A stretch of 64,000 nt of DNA, taken from Pustulibacterium marinum (GTDB taxonomy: Bacteria; Bacteroidota; Bacteroidia; Flavobacteriales; Flavobacteriaceae). Location of the stretch: contig NZ_FPBK01000006.1 of the NCBI RefSeq assembly GCF_900116665.1, positions 112,407 through 176,406 of the forward strand. Direction: 5' to 3'. A program made the position numbers and the translations under genes. Shown piece after piece: positions 57,114-63,856 of the stretch (position 1 is its first letter; the number at the start of each line of letters is the position of its first letter). The notes below the pieces were generated by a model. That model saw only the letters and a program-made list of their open reading frames with translations. It searched no databases and was not told the DNA's origin.

Positions 57114-58103
57114 TTATATTTCATTAATACATTTGATCAAATTCGTATTAGAGTTACCATAACTCACAATTCTAATGTCCAAAGGAACATTTTTAAATTT
57201 TCTAATAGCTTTTTGCATTGATTCTAGAATCCAATATTCTTCATTTCCAAAAGCTCCACCACCAACCAAAGTAAGAAAAACCTTGTTTGAATTATTGTTT
57301 TCCATATTCAATACTCCGGCGAGTAGCGTTGATTCATAAGTCGCTTCCAAAATTACTCTTGCAAAATATTCCCAATAAAAAGATTCTAGATGGCTGTAGG
57401 CAACTGGAAGTGCTGCACAGTATATTTGAGAAACTTTTTGTTTTTCAGTTGATTTAGTAACTTCTGTATTCCATTGAATTCCTGTTTTGAGCTTTTCTTT
57501 AAGACGTTCTCTTTCAATTTCAGTTAGTTGAGCAATTATTTTATTAATAGCCAAAAGTCCATTTTGATTTACCAAAGCATACCCATTCTGCATTTCCCAT
57601 AAATTCAACTTATCGTTGTTCAATTCTTTACCAATTAAATCTAAACAATCAATTTGGTTATCTATACTTTGTCCAGTTTGTCCATTTACTTCTACAAAAT
57701 AATTCCGGTATATAGTACCAGCTCCACAAGAAATTGCACAAGCAGGTCCTTGAGTATAGTCAAACTCATATCTGTCTATTCCTTGCTCTGGTGTTATAGC
57801 TGGGCTAACCATTTCAAGTAAATTAAATTGTGAGGCAGCTTGAAATAGCGCGTTTGAGTTTTCTTTCTGACAATGCAATTCTTGAACATTAGCGACTACC
57901 TCAGTTACTTTAATCTTCCCATGATAATCTTCAATGTGGTTGTTTAGTTTTTTAAGTTTGGCTAGCGTTAGAATATCTAATTTTCCGAATGAAAAACTGC
58001 GAGAATTTATCAATGAAACAATTTTGTCTCCTTTGATCTCCAGATTATTTCTCACATTTTCGGGTGATTCTTCCTTGAATCCTGTTAATTGTTCAAACCA
58101 CAT
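57114..58103 (-). CDS. Putative macrodomain-like protein
   Basis: The 329-residue soluble protein has a central LFQAASQFNLLEMVSP, a TQGPACAISCGAGT segment and a C-terminal FLTLVGGGAFGNE followed by LDIRIVSYG. The last part resembles the glycine-rich ADP-ribose loop and final strand of macrodomains, and the QGPACAI segment resembles one subgroup of them. I infer an ADP-ribose-binding or ADP-ribosyl-hydrolase role with low certainty. It is a single gene set in cassette-like spacers: its start is preceded (coding strand) by GTTGGTAACAATATG-AAA.., an R'-like box. Confidence 0.55.
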   Translation of the reverse strand: MWFEQLTGFKEESPENVRNNLEIKGDKIVSLINSRSFSFGKLDILTLAKLKKLNNHIEDYHGKIKVTEVVANVQELHCQKENSNALFQAASQFNLLEMVSPAITPEQGIDRYEFDYTQGPACAISCGAGTIYRNYFVEVNGQTGQSIDNQIDCLDLIGKELNNDKLNLWEMQNGYALVNQNGLLAINKIIAQLTEIERERLKEKLKTGIQWNTEVTKSTEKQKVSQIYCAALPVAYSHLESFYWEYFARVILEATYESTLLAGVLNMENNNSNKVFLTLVGGGAFGNEEYWILESMQKAIRKFKNVPLDIRIVSYGNSNTNLIKCINEI

Positions 58104-58271
58104 AAGTTTTTTTCATATTGTTACCAACGAACTTCCGCATGAAAAGTAGCGTGCAAAAAGAACACAAACCTTTCGGCTTAGCACTTTTTGGCTATGCTCT
58201 ATAAACCATATTACCTGCTGACGTTTTTTCATTCATAATATTTTCCAAAGCTTAATCAAAGTCAATCAAGT
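58104..58271. other. Structured spacer between two single-gene modules
   Basis: It contains the R'-like box GTTACCAAC (plus strand, 58119-58127) of the gene to the left. A hairpin also lies here: AAAAAG (58155-58160) with CTTTTT (58184-58189) and an inner AAACC/GGCTT stem. GCAT..AGTAGC and GGCTATGC arms surround it. The outer arms are less regular than in the other spacers. Confidence 0.5.
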
Positions 58272-58631
58272 CTAGGCACTTTTATTTTTAATTGAATCAT
58301 AATGTTCCCGTACTCGCTTTAAATCCAAAATGGAATAGAGGGAGCCAGTATAGCAGAGCAAAAGTTGATCATACTCACTTTTTAGAAACTGCTTTTGGTC
58401 AATATTATCAATCTGTTTAATAACAAAATCCTCTATTATTTCTTTTTCTGGCTCACTTTCTAAAAAGGAGAAAAGTTCATTTATCAACTTTTCATACTGA
58501 TCGTTAAGCCAATCCTTATGATCTGGATTTGGACAGTCTATTCCTTGGACTTGATTAAATCCATATTGGGTAAAGCAAATATCTAGATTCATTTCTCTGC
58601 TCAATCCTTCTATATGTTTTCCATATTTCAT
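58272..58631 (-). CDS. Hypothetical protein in an inverted-repeat module
   Basis: The 119-residue soluble, mostly helical acidic protein has a Cys-containing N-terminus (DICFTQYGFNQVQGIDCPNP). I do not recognise it. The gene is bounded by TAGGCAC (58273-58279, overlapping its stop codon) and the exact complement GTGCCTA (58638-58644), 6 bases before its start codon. Confidence 0.6.
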   Translation of the reverse strand: MKYGKHIEGLSREMNLDICFTQYGFNQVQGIDCPNPDHKDWLNDQYEKLINELFSFLESEPEKEIIEDFVIKQIDNIDQKQFLKSEYDQLLLCYTGSLYSILDLKRVREHYDSIKNKSA

Positions 58632-58644
58632 TTAATTGTGCCTA
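58273..58644. repeat. Inverted-repeat pair bounding the gene at 58272-58631
   Basis: TAGGCAC at 58273-58279 and GTGCCTA at 58638-58644 are exact complements; the left arm overlaps the stop codon and the right arm lies just before the start codon on the coding strand. Confidence 0.65.
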
Positions 58645-58729
58645 ATGTTATTGTATAACAATCTGTTGCAAATTGGTTGGAAACTAAGATAGCCAGAATT
58701 ACTTACTTATATTTTTTCGAGGTTGTGTT

Positions 58730-58759
58730 CGCAAAACACTAAGCCGCAATGATGTTATT
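58730..58759. repeat. Spacer box, copy 2
   Basis: It matches copy 1 (57065-57094) at 27 of 30 bases. The hairpin just before it reads TGTTC-GCA-AAACA here and TGTCC-GCA-GGACA in copy 1, so one C-G pair has become T-A while pairing is kept. Confidence 0.75.
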
Positions 58760-58781
58760 TGTCTTTGTTGTTAACTGGCTT

Positions 58782-59285
58782 TTATTCAATTGTTCCATTA
58801 AATGTTTTGGATTCACTATAAACTGTGATTCCAAAAAGATTCCATTTTAAATTTCCGTTAGCTATATATTCAGCCTTTCCATTCGGATTCAATTTATTTG
58901 TGTTAATCGAGTTAAATTCCCAATTGTAACCGCTAACAAGTCCAGTCAAAAAGCTGTTACTTTCTATTGGTATATATTGATTTTGTTCAATCGAATATGT
59001 TACAAGCATATTTATGTCAAAAGTCCAATTGTCCTCCAATTTCACTTGTTTTATTGCTGAGTTACTTTTTCGGTTATAATCTTCAGTTATTGAAATTCGG
59101 TTTGATTTTTTTTCAGAATCAGAAGCTGAAATTATTTGAACCATTCCAGTTACCATTATAAAAATTGAGACAACTTTAAATTGTGGTTTAAATATTTTCT
59201 TTCCTTTTGCGATAAATCCAACAATTAGATAAAGAAAGTAAATAATAATTATACCGTTGAGTATTGACCATATTAAATGTATCAT
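58782..59285 (-). CDS. Hypothetical membrane protein
   Basis: I start at the ATG at 59285 (167 residues); the longer frame begins at TTG inside the adjacent repeat. Two hydrophobic spans (about residues 5-25 and 37-55) are followed by a strand-rich soluble domain (WTFDINMLVTYSIEQN, GKAEYIANGNLKWNLFGITVY). Possibly a cytokine-receptor-like or cytochrome-assembly-like (Coa1) fold, but I cannot tell. A GTTAACTGGC box lies just after its stop codon (plus strand, at about 58770), and IS-derived repeat A directly precedes its start. Confidence 0.58.
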   Translation of the reverse strand: MIHLIWSILNGIIIIYFLYLIVGFIAKGKKIFKPQFKVVSIFIMVTGMVQIISASDSEKKSNRISITEDYNRKSNSAIKQVKLEDNWTFDINMLVTYSIEQNQYIPIESNSFLTGLVSGYNWEFNSINTNKLNPNGKAEYIANGNLKWNLFGITVYSESKTFNGTIE

Positions 59286-59300
59286 AGTTTTTGGTTTTCT

Positions 59301-59515
59301 AATGTCTAGTCCCAAAATATGGGTACAAGTTAAAATCTAAAGATAAGTGTAATTTTATTTCGTTGTATCATCTAGTTACTTTTTTTGTAATTCTCCTAGC
59401 GTGAGTCATACTCAAAATAACATAAAAGCCGTCCACAAAACCATAAAATCCACTACCGCTAAAAACAAAAAAGTCGCTAAAAAGCTACTTTTTTTTAACT
59501 CAGATCTTTGTTGGC
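59301..59515 (-). mobile_element. IS3-like transposase 3'-end fragment, copy A (deleted)
   Basis: It begins with the TGTCTAGTCCCAAAATATGG end also found in copies B and C. It lacks about 50 bases in the middle, then matches them through a distal ACCGCTAAAAACAAAAAAGT segment. Copies A and C also share AACTCAGATCTTTGTTG at the far edge. On the minus strand a degenerate reading gives IKLHLSLDF, like the C-terminal (R/K)xHxSLxxxTP segment of IS3-group integrase-type transposases. Confidence 0.7.
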
Positions 59516-60606
59516 GGCTGTTTATTTCATCATTTGCAGTGCTTTAGGTCTCAAAATATTCTCGCGTTTTTCCATATTAATTTTCCTTGCATTTGAATGT
59601 GTTTTAATACCTTGAATATTTAATCGTATTTCACAGTCAGTCCTTAAAATTGTGATTATGTCTTTTGCTTTACTAAAATCTATTTCTTTTCCATTTGAGG
59701 AAGAATGACTTAATTTCACATATGGTTCATGGGCTTTCTTAAATTTCCCAGACCTTTCAAATAACGTTCTAATATAATGCTCAGAACATTTTCCGTTAAA
59801 ATATACTGTCTCATAACAATTTAAAAATTGTAAAAGATTTAGTTGATTAACATCTTCCTCATTATCGACAATTTTAAAACTGTTTTTCTTGTTTCCAATT
59901 TTATAAATTCTTGAGTCAAAAAATGCAATCGTCAGCTTCGGGTTTAGTGGAATAAATATCTGTAAGCCTGTGTTTCCGAAACCTGTTTTTCCGCGTTTCC
60001 AACTTTTTAATTCTAAAAACTGGTTGTATTTAACAATTGGAAAATCAGAACTTATAAAGGGTATTTTAGTCTTATTAATTAGTAATTTAAAATCTAAGTC
60101 AACTGTTATGTCTACAACGTTCATTAGATTTGAAAGAACAACCTCAATAGACTCTTCATGAGTTGTGCTTGGAATGAAATTGTCAATGTCTAATTTTGGA
60201 TCTAACTCCAAAAATCTTTTTTTTACAATCTCTCTTGAATCTTTTACAGATTGAACACTTACTGGGTTTCTTAAATGAGTTAAAGCGACAAAATTTAATA
60301 ATTGAAAATGCTCAAAACCGAATTTTTCTGGCGGCTTTTTGTCTAATATTATTTTTTTGATGGATGTTGATAAATGTCCTTCAATGTTGGCTAGTTTATC
60401 TTCAATAACTCCGTCATAGCCATAAAAAAAGTTTTTTGAACCTTGATGTTTCAGTGAAGACTTGCTAAAGAAAAATCTACTTCTTGTATTAAATATTCCA
60501 ATTTGTTTTTTGTTTCCGCAATATGAAAAGTGTTTTAAATAAAATTTTGGAATGAAGTGTTGGTTCTTTTTCTCGGTTTTCATTTATTTGGTAAATTGCC
60601 GCTAAC
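59510..60606. repeat. Inverted-repeat pair bounding the DUF4238 gene
   Basis: GTTGGCGGC (59510-59518) lies 3 bases after the stop codon, and GCCGCTAAC (60598-60606) lies 14 bases before the start codon; they are complementary at 8 of 9 positions. Confidence 0.65.
59522..60583 (-). CDS. DUF4238-family protein
   Basis: The 353-residue soluble protein starts with the DUF4238 hallmark QHFIPKFYLKHF (residues about 8-19), followed by a nuclease-like or binding domain with FISSDFPIVKYN in the middle, as in other members. The family's biochemical role is not established. The gene is a single-gene module with inverted repeats at both ends and IS-derived repeat A at its downstream side. Confidence 0.85.
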   Translation of the reverse strand: MKTEKKNQHFIPKFYLKHFSYCGNKKQIGIFNTRSRFFFSKSSLKHQGSKNFFYGYDGVIEDKLANIEGHLSTSIKKIILDKKPPEKFGFEHFQLLNFVALTHLRNPVSVQSVKDSREIVKKRFLELDPKLDIDNFIPSTTHEESIEVVLSNLMNVVDITVDLDFKLLINKTKIPFISSDFPIVKYNQFLELKSWKRGKTGFGNTGLQIFIPLNPKLTIAFFDSRIYKIGNKKNSFKIVDNEEDVNQLNLLQFLNCYETVYFNGKCSEHYIRTLFERSGKFKKAHEPYVKLSHSSSNGKEIDFSKAKDIITILRTDCEIRLNIQGIKTHSNARKINMEKRENILRPKALQMMK

Positions 60607-60731
60607 GGCTCGAATATGCGTAGTGCGGGATTTCAAAGCACTTCACTTTCAAACCGATATAATTTTGAGTAAATGTACAAAACTTAAATTTACGCACATC
60701 GCCCCGCATTACGTATATTTATTGTTAGCGG
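60598..60731. repeat. Long imperfect palindrome (attC-like spacer)
   Basis: Outer arms CCGCTAAC (60599-60606) and GTTAGCGG (60724-60731) are exact complements. Inner arms ATATGCGTAGTGCGGG (60614-60629) and CCCCGCATTACGTATAT (60702-60718) pair with one mismatch and small edge differences. About 70 bases lie between the inner arms. The left outer arm borders the DUF4238 start, and the right outer arm overlaps the stop of the HEPN-like gene. Confidence 0.85.
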
Positions 60732-61645
60732 TTGTTTTTTAATGTGTTATATCTTGATTTGTGTTGCTTTAGTTCATCCTCTTTTTCGTAATAACAGTAT
60801 ACATCATTATATGGATTAATTTTAATCCTGAAATCATTATTAAGATGATATACTAAATATCGAGAATAATTTGAACAAACGGGATTCGATAAAACACTTG
60901 TTTCTAGTAAATGTTTTTTTATTGTTTTTTCTATAAAATGATTAACTCCCAATAATTTGAAAAGGTTTGCGTTTATTTTTTTAGCAATTCTCAAGCAAGT
61001 TTCGGAATAAAGTATTGAATGATGTGGTTTTAATTCAATATTCTTATCATTAACAACTGGAGGTGGAGAAATAGATTTCTTTTCAAATTTAGTTTTCCAA
61101 TTGGAAATAGCATCTTTAAATTCAATACTTTCTGATATCCCAAGTAGTTTTCCACTTGGAAGGCCTTGATTATGAGCAACACAATGTCTTAGTGATTCAT
61201 AGAATTTTAGAATGATAAGCAAATCATCTAATTCATTTTTATCCCAATTCATTTTCGCATAGAGTTCAATTAGTTTATGTTCTCTATTTTCTTCATCTGT
61301 ATTTACAGTAGTTGTATTTTTTTCTTCTTTGGAGAATTTTGAGGAAAGTATTCCTTCAATCTGTTTAAAGAACACGTCAAATGCAGAATAGACCCAAATA
61401 ATTGCTGATTTTGTTAAATCATTTTTAAGTTGATTTAATTCCTTCTCAGGGTCTTTAATTATTCTCGGTGTCCATCTTTCCTTGGAGTCAGCAATTAATT
61501 CATTTATAAGTAACGATAAATCTTCTTTAGACTCTTTTGCATTATAAAGATATTCAACAGCAACAGTTGATATTTTGATATAGTTGTTGAGTCTGGTATG
61601 TGCGTCTGCATAAATTCTATATGGTTCCGATTCAAATTCTGACAT
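60725..61645 (-). CDS. Putative HEPN-domain protein
   Basis: The 306-residue helical protein has a segment KFYESLRHCVAHNQG with the HEPN R-x4-H motif (Arg, then His five residues on) within long helices, as in RiboL-PSP/abortive-infection-type HEPN domains. HEPN proteins with this motif are often RNases in toxin or phage-defence systems. The rest has no recognised domain, and no antitoxin-like neighbour is visible. Role is inference. On the minus strand its stop is followed by the GTTAGCGG palindrome arm; its start side ends in a truncated tRNA instead of a spacer. Confidence 0.6.
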   Translation of the reverse strand: MSEFESEPYRIYADAHTRLNNYIKISTVAVEYLYNAKESKEDLSLLINELIADSKERWTPRIIKDPEKELNQLKNDLTKSAIIWVYSAFDVFFKQIEGILSSKFSKEEKNTTTVNTDEENREHKLIELYAKMNWDKNELDDLLIILKFYESLRHCVAHNQGLPSGKLLGISESIEFKDAISNWKTKFEKKSISPPPVVNDKNIELKPHHSILYSETCLRIAKKINANLFKLLGVNHFIEKTIKKHLLETSVLSNPVCSNYSRYLVYHLNNDFRIKINPYNDVYCYYEKEDELKQHKSRYNTLKNNR

Positions 61646-61706
61646 TTTTTATACTTTTGTAATTCAATATAGTTAATTATAACAAAGTTATATAAAGATT
61701 CCATCT

Positions 61707-61739
61707 TGGTCGTTGGTTCGAATCCAACCTTCTCCACCA
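61707..61739 (+). tRNA. tRNA 3' end fragment (possible att-site remnant)
   Basis: The sequence ends in a T arm GTTGG-TTCGAAT-CCAAC, acceptor strand CTTCTCC, then A and CCA, a complete tRNA 3' end with encoded CCA. No 5' acceptor (GGAGAAG), D arm or anticodon arm is found upstream. It is therefore not a functional tRNA. A 3'-end piece of this kind is the usual leftover of site-specific integration into a tRNA gene. Its specificity cannot be read. Confidence 0.78.
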
Positions 61740-61795
61740 AATATTAATTCAAAGGGGAAGTAAGTCTCAGGGGTTAGAGCTAAGTAACTCATTTA

Positions 61796-61829
61796 GCACT
61801 GTGGTTCGTTCTGCAGTGCTTTTTTTTAA
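61796..61829 (+). terminator. Terminator-like hairpin after the tRNA fragment
   Basis: GCACTG (61796-61801) and CAGTGC (61814-61819) pair across a 12-base loop, followed by a run of T. It stands where a tRNA gene's own terminator would, and IS-derived repeat B begins right after it. Confidence 0.7.
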
Positions 61830-62066
61830 ATGTCTAGTCCTGAAATATGACTACAGGTTAAACATAGTTTTAACCTGTTAATTTGTATGCCACATTTGGT
61901 GTTTTAAAATCTAAAGATAAGTGTAATCTTATTTCCTTGTGTAATCTAATTACGTTTTTTGTAATTCCCTTAGCATGAGTCATATTCAAAATAACATAAA
62001 GGCCTTCCACAAACCCAGAAAATCCACTACCACTAAAAACAAAAAAGTCGCTCAAAAGCGACTTGT
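61828..62066 (-). mobile_element. IS3-like transposase 3'-end fragment, copy B
   Basis: The most complete of the three copies. It begins AATGTCTAGTCC at the left, which may be the IS end. On the minus strand it encodes a remnant ending KEIRLHLSLDFKTPNVAYKL then stop, which matches the C-terminal tail of IS3-group integrase-type transposases (RxHxSLxxxTPxxV). The preceding part is out of frame or unrelated, so no working transposase remains. At the right edge, the AGCGACTTGT end differs from A and C. Confidence 0.75.
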
Positions 62067-62112
62067 AGAAACCAACCCCCAACTTTTACCAAGGAGTTGT
62101 GGCCAGTTATTT

Positions 62113-62775
62113 TTACCATTTCCACCATTTCTTTTGAGTCTCCTTTCTCATTCCAAATGGTTTATCTTCTATTATTTTTCCATTAAAATCTATCAAGTAT
62201 TCGTTTGATTCCCAGTCAAACAACCTTATAGCATTGTTTTCAATTTTAACTTCTTTCTTCCCTTCTGTGTTTACCCAAATATCTCTAGCAGAAAAAGTCC
62301 ATTTTATATTTCCATTTAAGTCAATTCTATGAATTCCGATTTCTCCCCTTAAAAGTAAGTCTTTTTCTAAGTCATAAAACTCAAATATTTCCGCCATATC
62401 TGGTCTTATTTTCCAATTGATAGAAAGGTTATTCAAATTCATACAAATAAGAGTGAAACCAAGACTAAGAATTATAGTATCATCCTTTATGATGATTGAC
62501 TGTCCTTCATTTTCCTTTGCCGATTTTGGATATAAAATAAATGCTCCGTCAATACCTGATAAAATACAACTTTTAGTTGATCCATTATTGTTGGTCACAT
62601 CAATTCTAATTGCCGAATAAAAATCTTCGTTTGCTATTTGAATGATTGGATTATTTTTGCTTAGTTCAATTTTCTTGTTCTTTGCATTTGAACTTTCATA
62701 TGACAAATCCACTTTCCAATTGTCATCGGTAATCGAAGTTTCGTGCTCGAAAAATATGTCTTTTGTCAATTCCAT
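62113..62775 (-). CDS. Hypothetical protein, propeller-like repeats
   Basis: The 220-residue protein lacks a signal peptide. Segments such as LNNLSINWKIRP, LNGNIKWTF and DFNGKI, with Trp at repeat intervals, suggest PQQ-like or WD-like propeller blades, too few for a full propeller. I do not recognise a family. Two IS-derived repeats (B and C) flank it in the same orientation, and a GTTGTGGCC box follows its stop codon. Confidence 0.6.
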   Translation of the reverse strand: MELTKDIFFEHETSITDDNWKVDLSYESSNAKNKKIELSKNNPIIQIANEDFYSAIRIDVTNNNGSTKSCILSGIDGAFILYPKSAKENEGQSIIIKDDTIILSLGFTLICMNLNNLSINWKIRPDMAEIFEFYDLEKDLLLRGEIGIHRIDLNGNIKWTFSARDIWVNTEGKKEVKIENNAIRLFDWESNEYLIDFNGKIIEDKPFGMRKETQKKWWKW

Positions 62776-62798
62776 GTTGAAATTCGCAGGTCTTTTTT

Positions 62799-63058
62799 AA
62801 TGTCTAGTCCCAAAATATGGCTACAGCTTAAACATAGTTTTAAACAGTTAATTTGTATACCACATTTAGTGTTTAAAATCTAAAGATATGTGTAATCTTA
62901 CTTCGTTTTGTCATCTAATTACGTTTTTTGTAATTCCCTTAGCATGAGCAATATTCAAAATACCCATAAAAGCCTTCCACAAATCCAGAAAATCCACAAC
63001 CGCTAAAAACAAAAAAGTAGCTCAAAAGTGACTTGTTTTTTAACTCAGATCTTTGTTG
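62799..63058 (-). mobile_element. IS3-like transposase 3'-end fragment, copy C
   Basis: It starts AATGTCTAGTCCCAAAATATGG like A. It keeps the middle segment that A lost, where a minus-strand reading gives RLHISLDFKH. It ends with the AACTCAGATCTTTGTTG shared with A. With B it brackets the gene at 62113-62775 as direct repeats. Confidence 0.75.
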
Positions 63059-63663
63059 TGAGCAGTATTTTATTCACAGTACTTTGTCAGTTTTATAGTT
63101 TTCAATGCACTAAAAAATTCCACTTGAGTTGAGTCAGATAAATTGTTTCCGTAAAAACTCAACCTGGTTTTGTTAGAATTGGGTCCACCACCTATCAAGC
63201 TATCAATATAAATTCCGCTTGCTCCAAATCCTTTATTTTTTGGTTTTATAAATTTAGCTACAAAACAGTCAATACTGTCTGTTTGGAATTCGTACTTTAA
63301 ATAATCTTTTGCGTCATATTCAGCGGTTAGAAAGTCCTCAATAACCAAATGTTTTACATTTTTTAATTGCTTTTTTTGCTTATCGCTAAATTCTGCATAT
63401 TCAGATTGCTCAAATACCAAGACCTCTGGGTTTTTAGTCAAATCAGGTGAGTACCAACCCAAATCAAAAATTAGCGTGTCGTTTTTGTCCGTTATCAATC
63501 CGCTAACATAGCTGTCAATTCCGTTTATTTCATATTCCGACCAATTTTTCGGAACTGTTATTTCAAACGCTTCGTAGTCAATCGTTTTATAGTCCGACTT
63601 TTCACAGGATAAAATCAGAATCAAGATTAATATAGATAGCGTTTTTCTCATATTGCTCACAAC
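63055..63663. repeat. Inverted-repeat pair bounding the lipoprotein gene
   Basis: GTTGTGAGCA (63055-63064) and TGCTCACAAC (63654-63663) are perfect 10-base complements; the first ends 5 bases from the stop codon, the second begins 2 bases from the start codon. Confidence 0.8.
63070..63651 (-). CDS. Hypothetical lipoprotein
   Basis: I start at the ATG at 63651 (193 residues), giving a lipoprotein signal with lipobox LILSCEK. The mature part contains a PsbP-like or DUF1795-type opening (YEAFEITVPKNWSEYEINGIDSY cut into two parts by a Gly) and ends with FFSALKTIKLT, reminiscent of proteins that hold a small alpha/beta sandwich. Function unknown. It is the cleanest single-gene module: perfect inverted repeats lie immediately before the start and after the stop. 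Confidence 0.7.
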   Translation of the reverse strand: MRKTLSILILILILSCEKSDYKTIDYEAFEITVPKNWSEYEINGIDSYVSGLITDKNDTLIFDLGWYSPDLTKNPEVLVFEQSEYAEFSDKQKKQLKNVKHLVIEDFLTAEYDAKDYLKYEFQTDSIDCFVAKFIKPKNKGFGASGIYIDSLIGGGPNSNKTRLSFYGNNLSDSTQVEFFSALKTIKLTKYCE

Positions 63664-63785
63664 GGGTTTCTGCATGACTCGTTGCAGAAAATCAGCTATG
63701 ATTTTCCGCCGTAACTTAAAGATAGCGAATTGTAATGAATTCCAATTTAGGAATTCAGCCGCAATGAGCTATACACGTTGTGCCT
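63654..63785. repeat. Cruciform spacer with two side hairpins (attC-like)
   Basis: Outer arms CACAACG (63658-63664) and CGTTGTG (63776-63782) are complementary. Inner arms CTCGTTGC (63678-63685) and GCAATGAG (63761-63768) pair at all but one base. Inside are hairpins AAAATCA-GCTA-TGATTTT (63688-63705) and GAATTCC-AATTTA-GGAATTC (63737-63756). An AGCCGCAATG box (63757-63766) is shared with the boxes at 57077-57086 and 58742-58751. Confidence 0.85.
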
Positions 63786-63856
63786 GTTGCACAAGTTAGC
63801 AAAAAATCTCCACCCTTTTTAAGGTGCAACCGTTATTTTTTTTCGTATCTTACTGT

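Noticed and set aside
61504..61740. 78-codon minus-strand frame starting MVEKVGFEPTT
   Set aside because: That string is the well-known translation of a tRNA 3' end; the rest overlaps the HEPN-like gene.
61870..62082. 70-codon minus-strand frame as a gene
   Set aside because: Only its last 20 codons look like a transposase tail; I treat it as an IS remnant (copy B), not a gene.
57000..63850. CRISPR array or canonical integron
   Set aside because: Spacers and arms are not evenly spaced short repeats, no cas or intI gene is present, and the boxes do not fit the attC consensus strictly.
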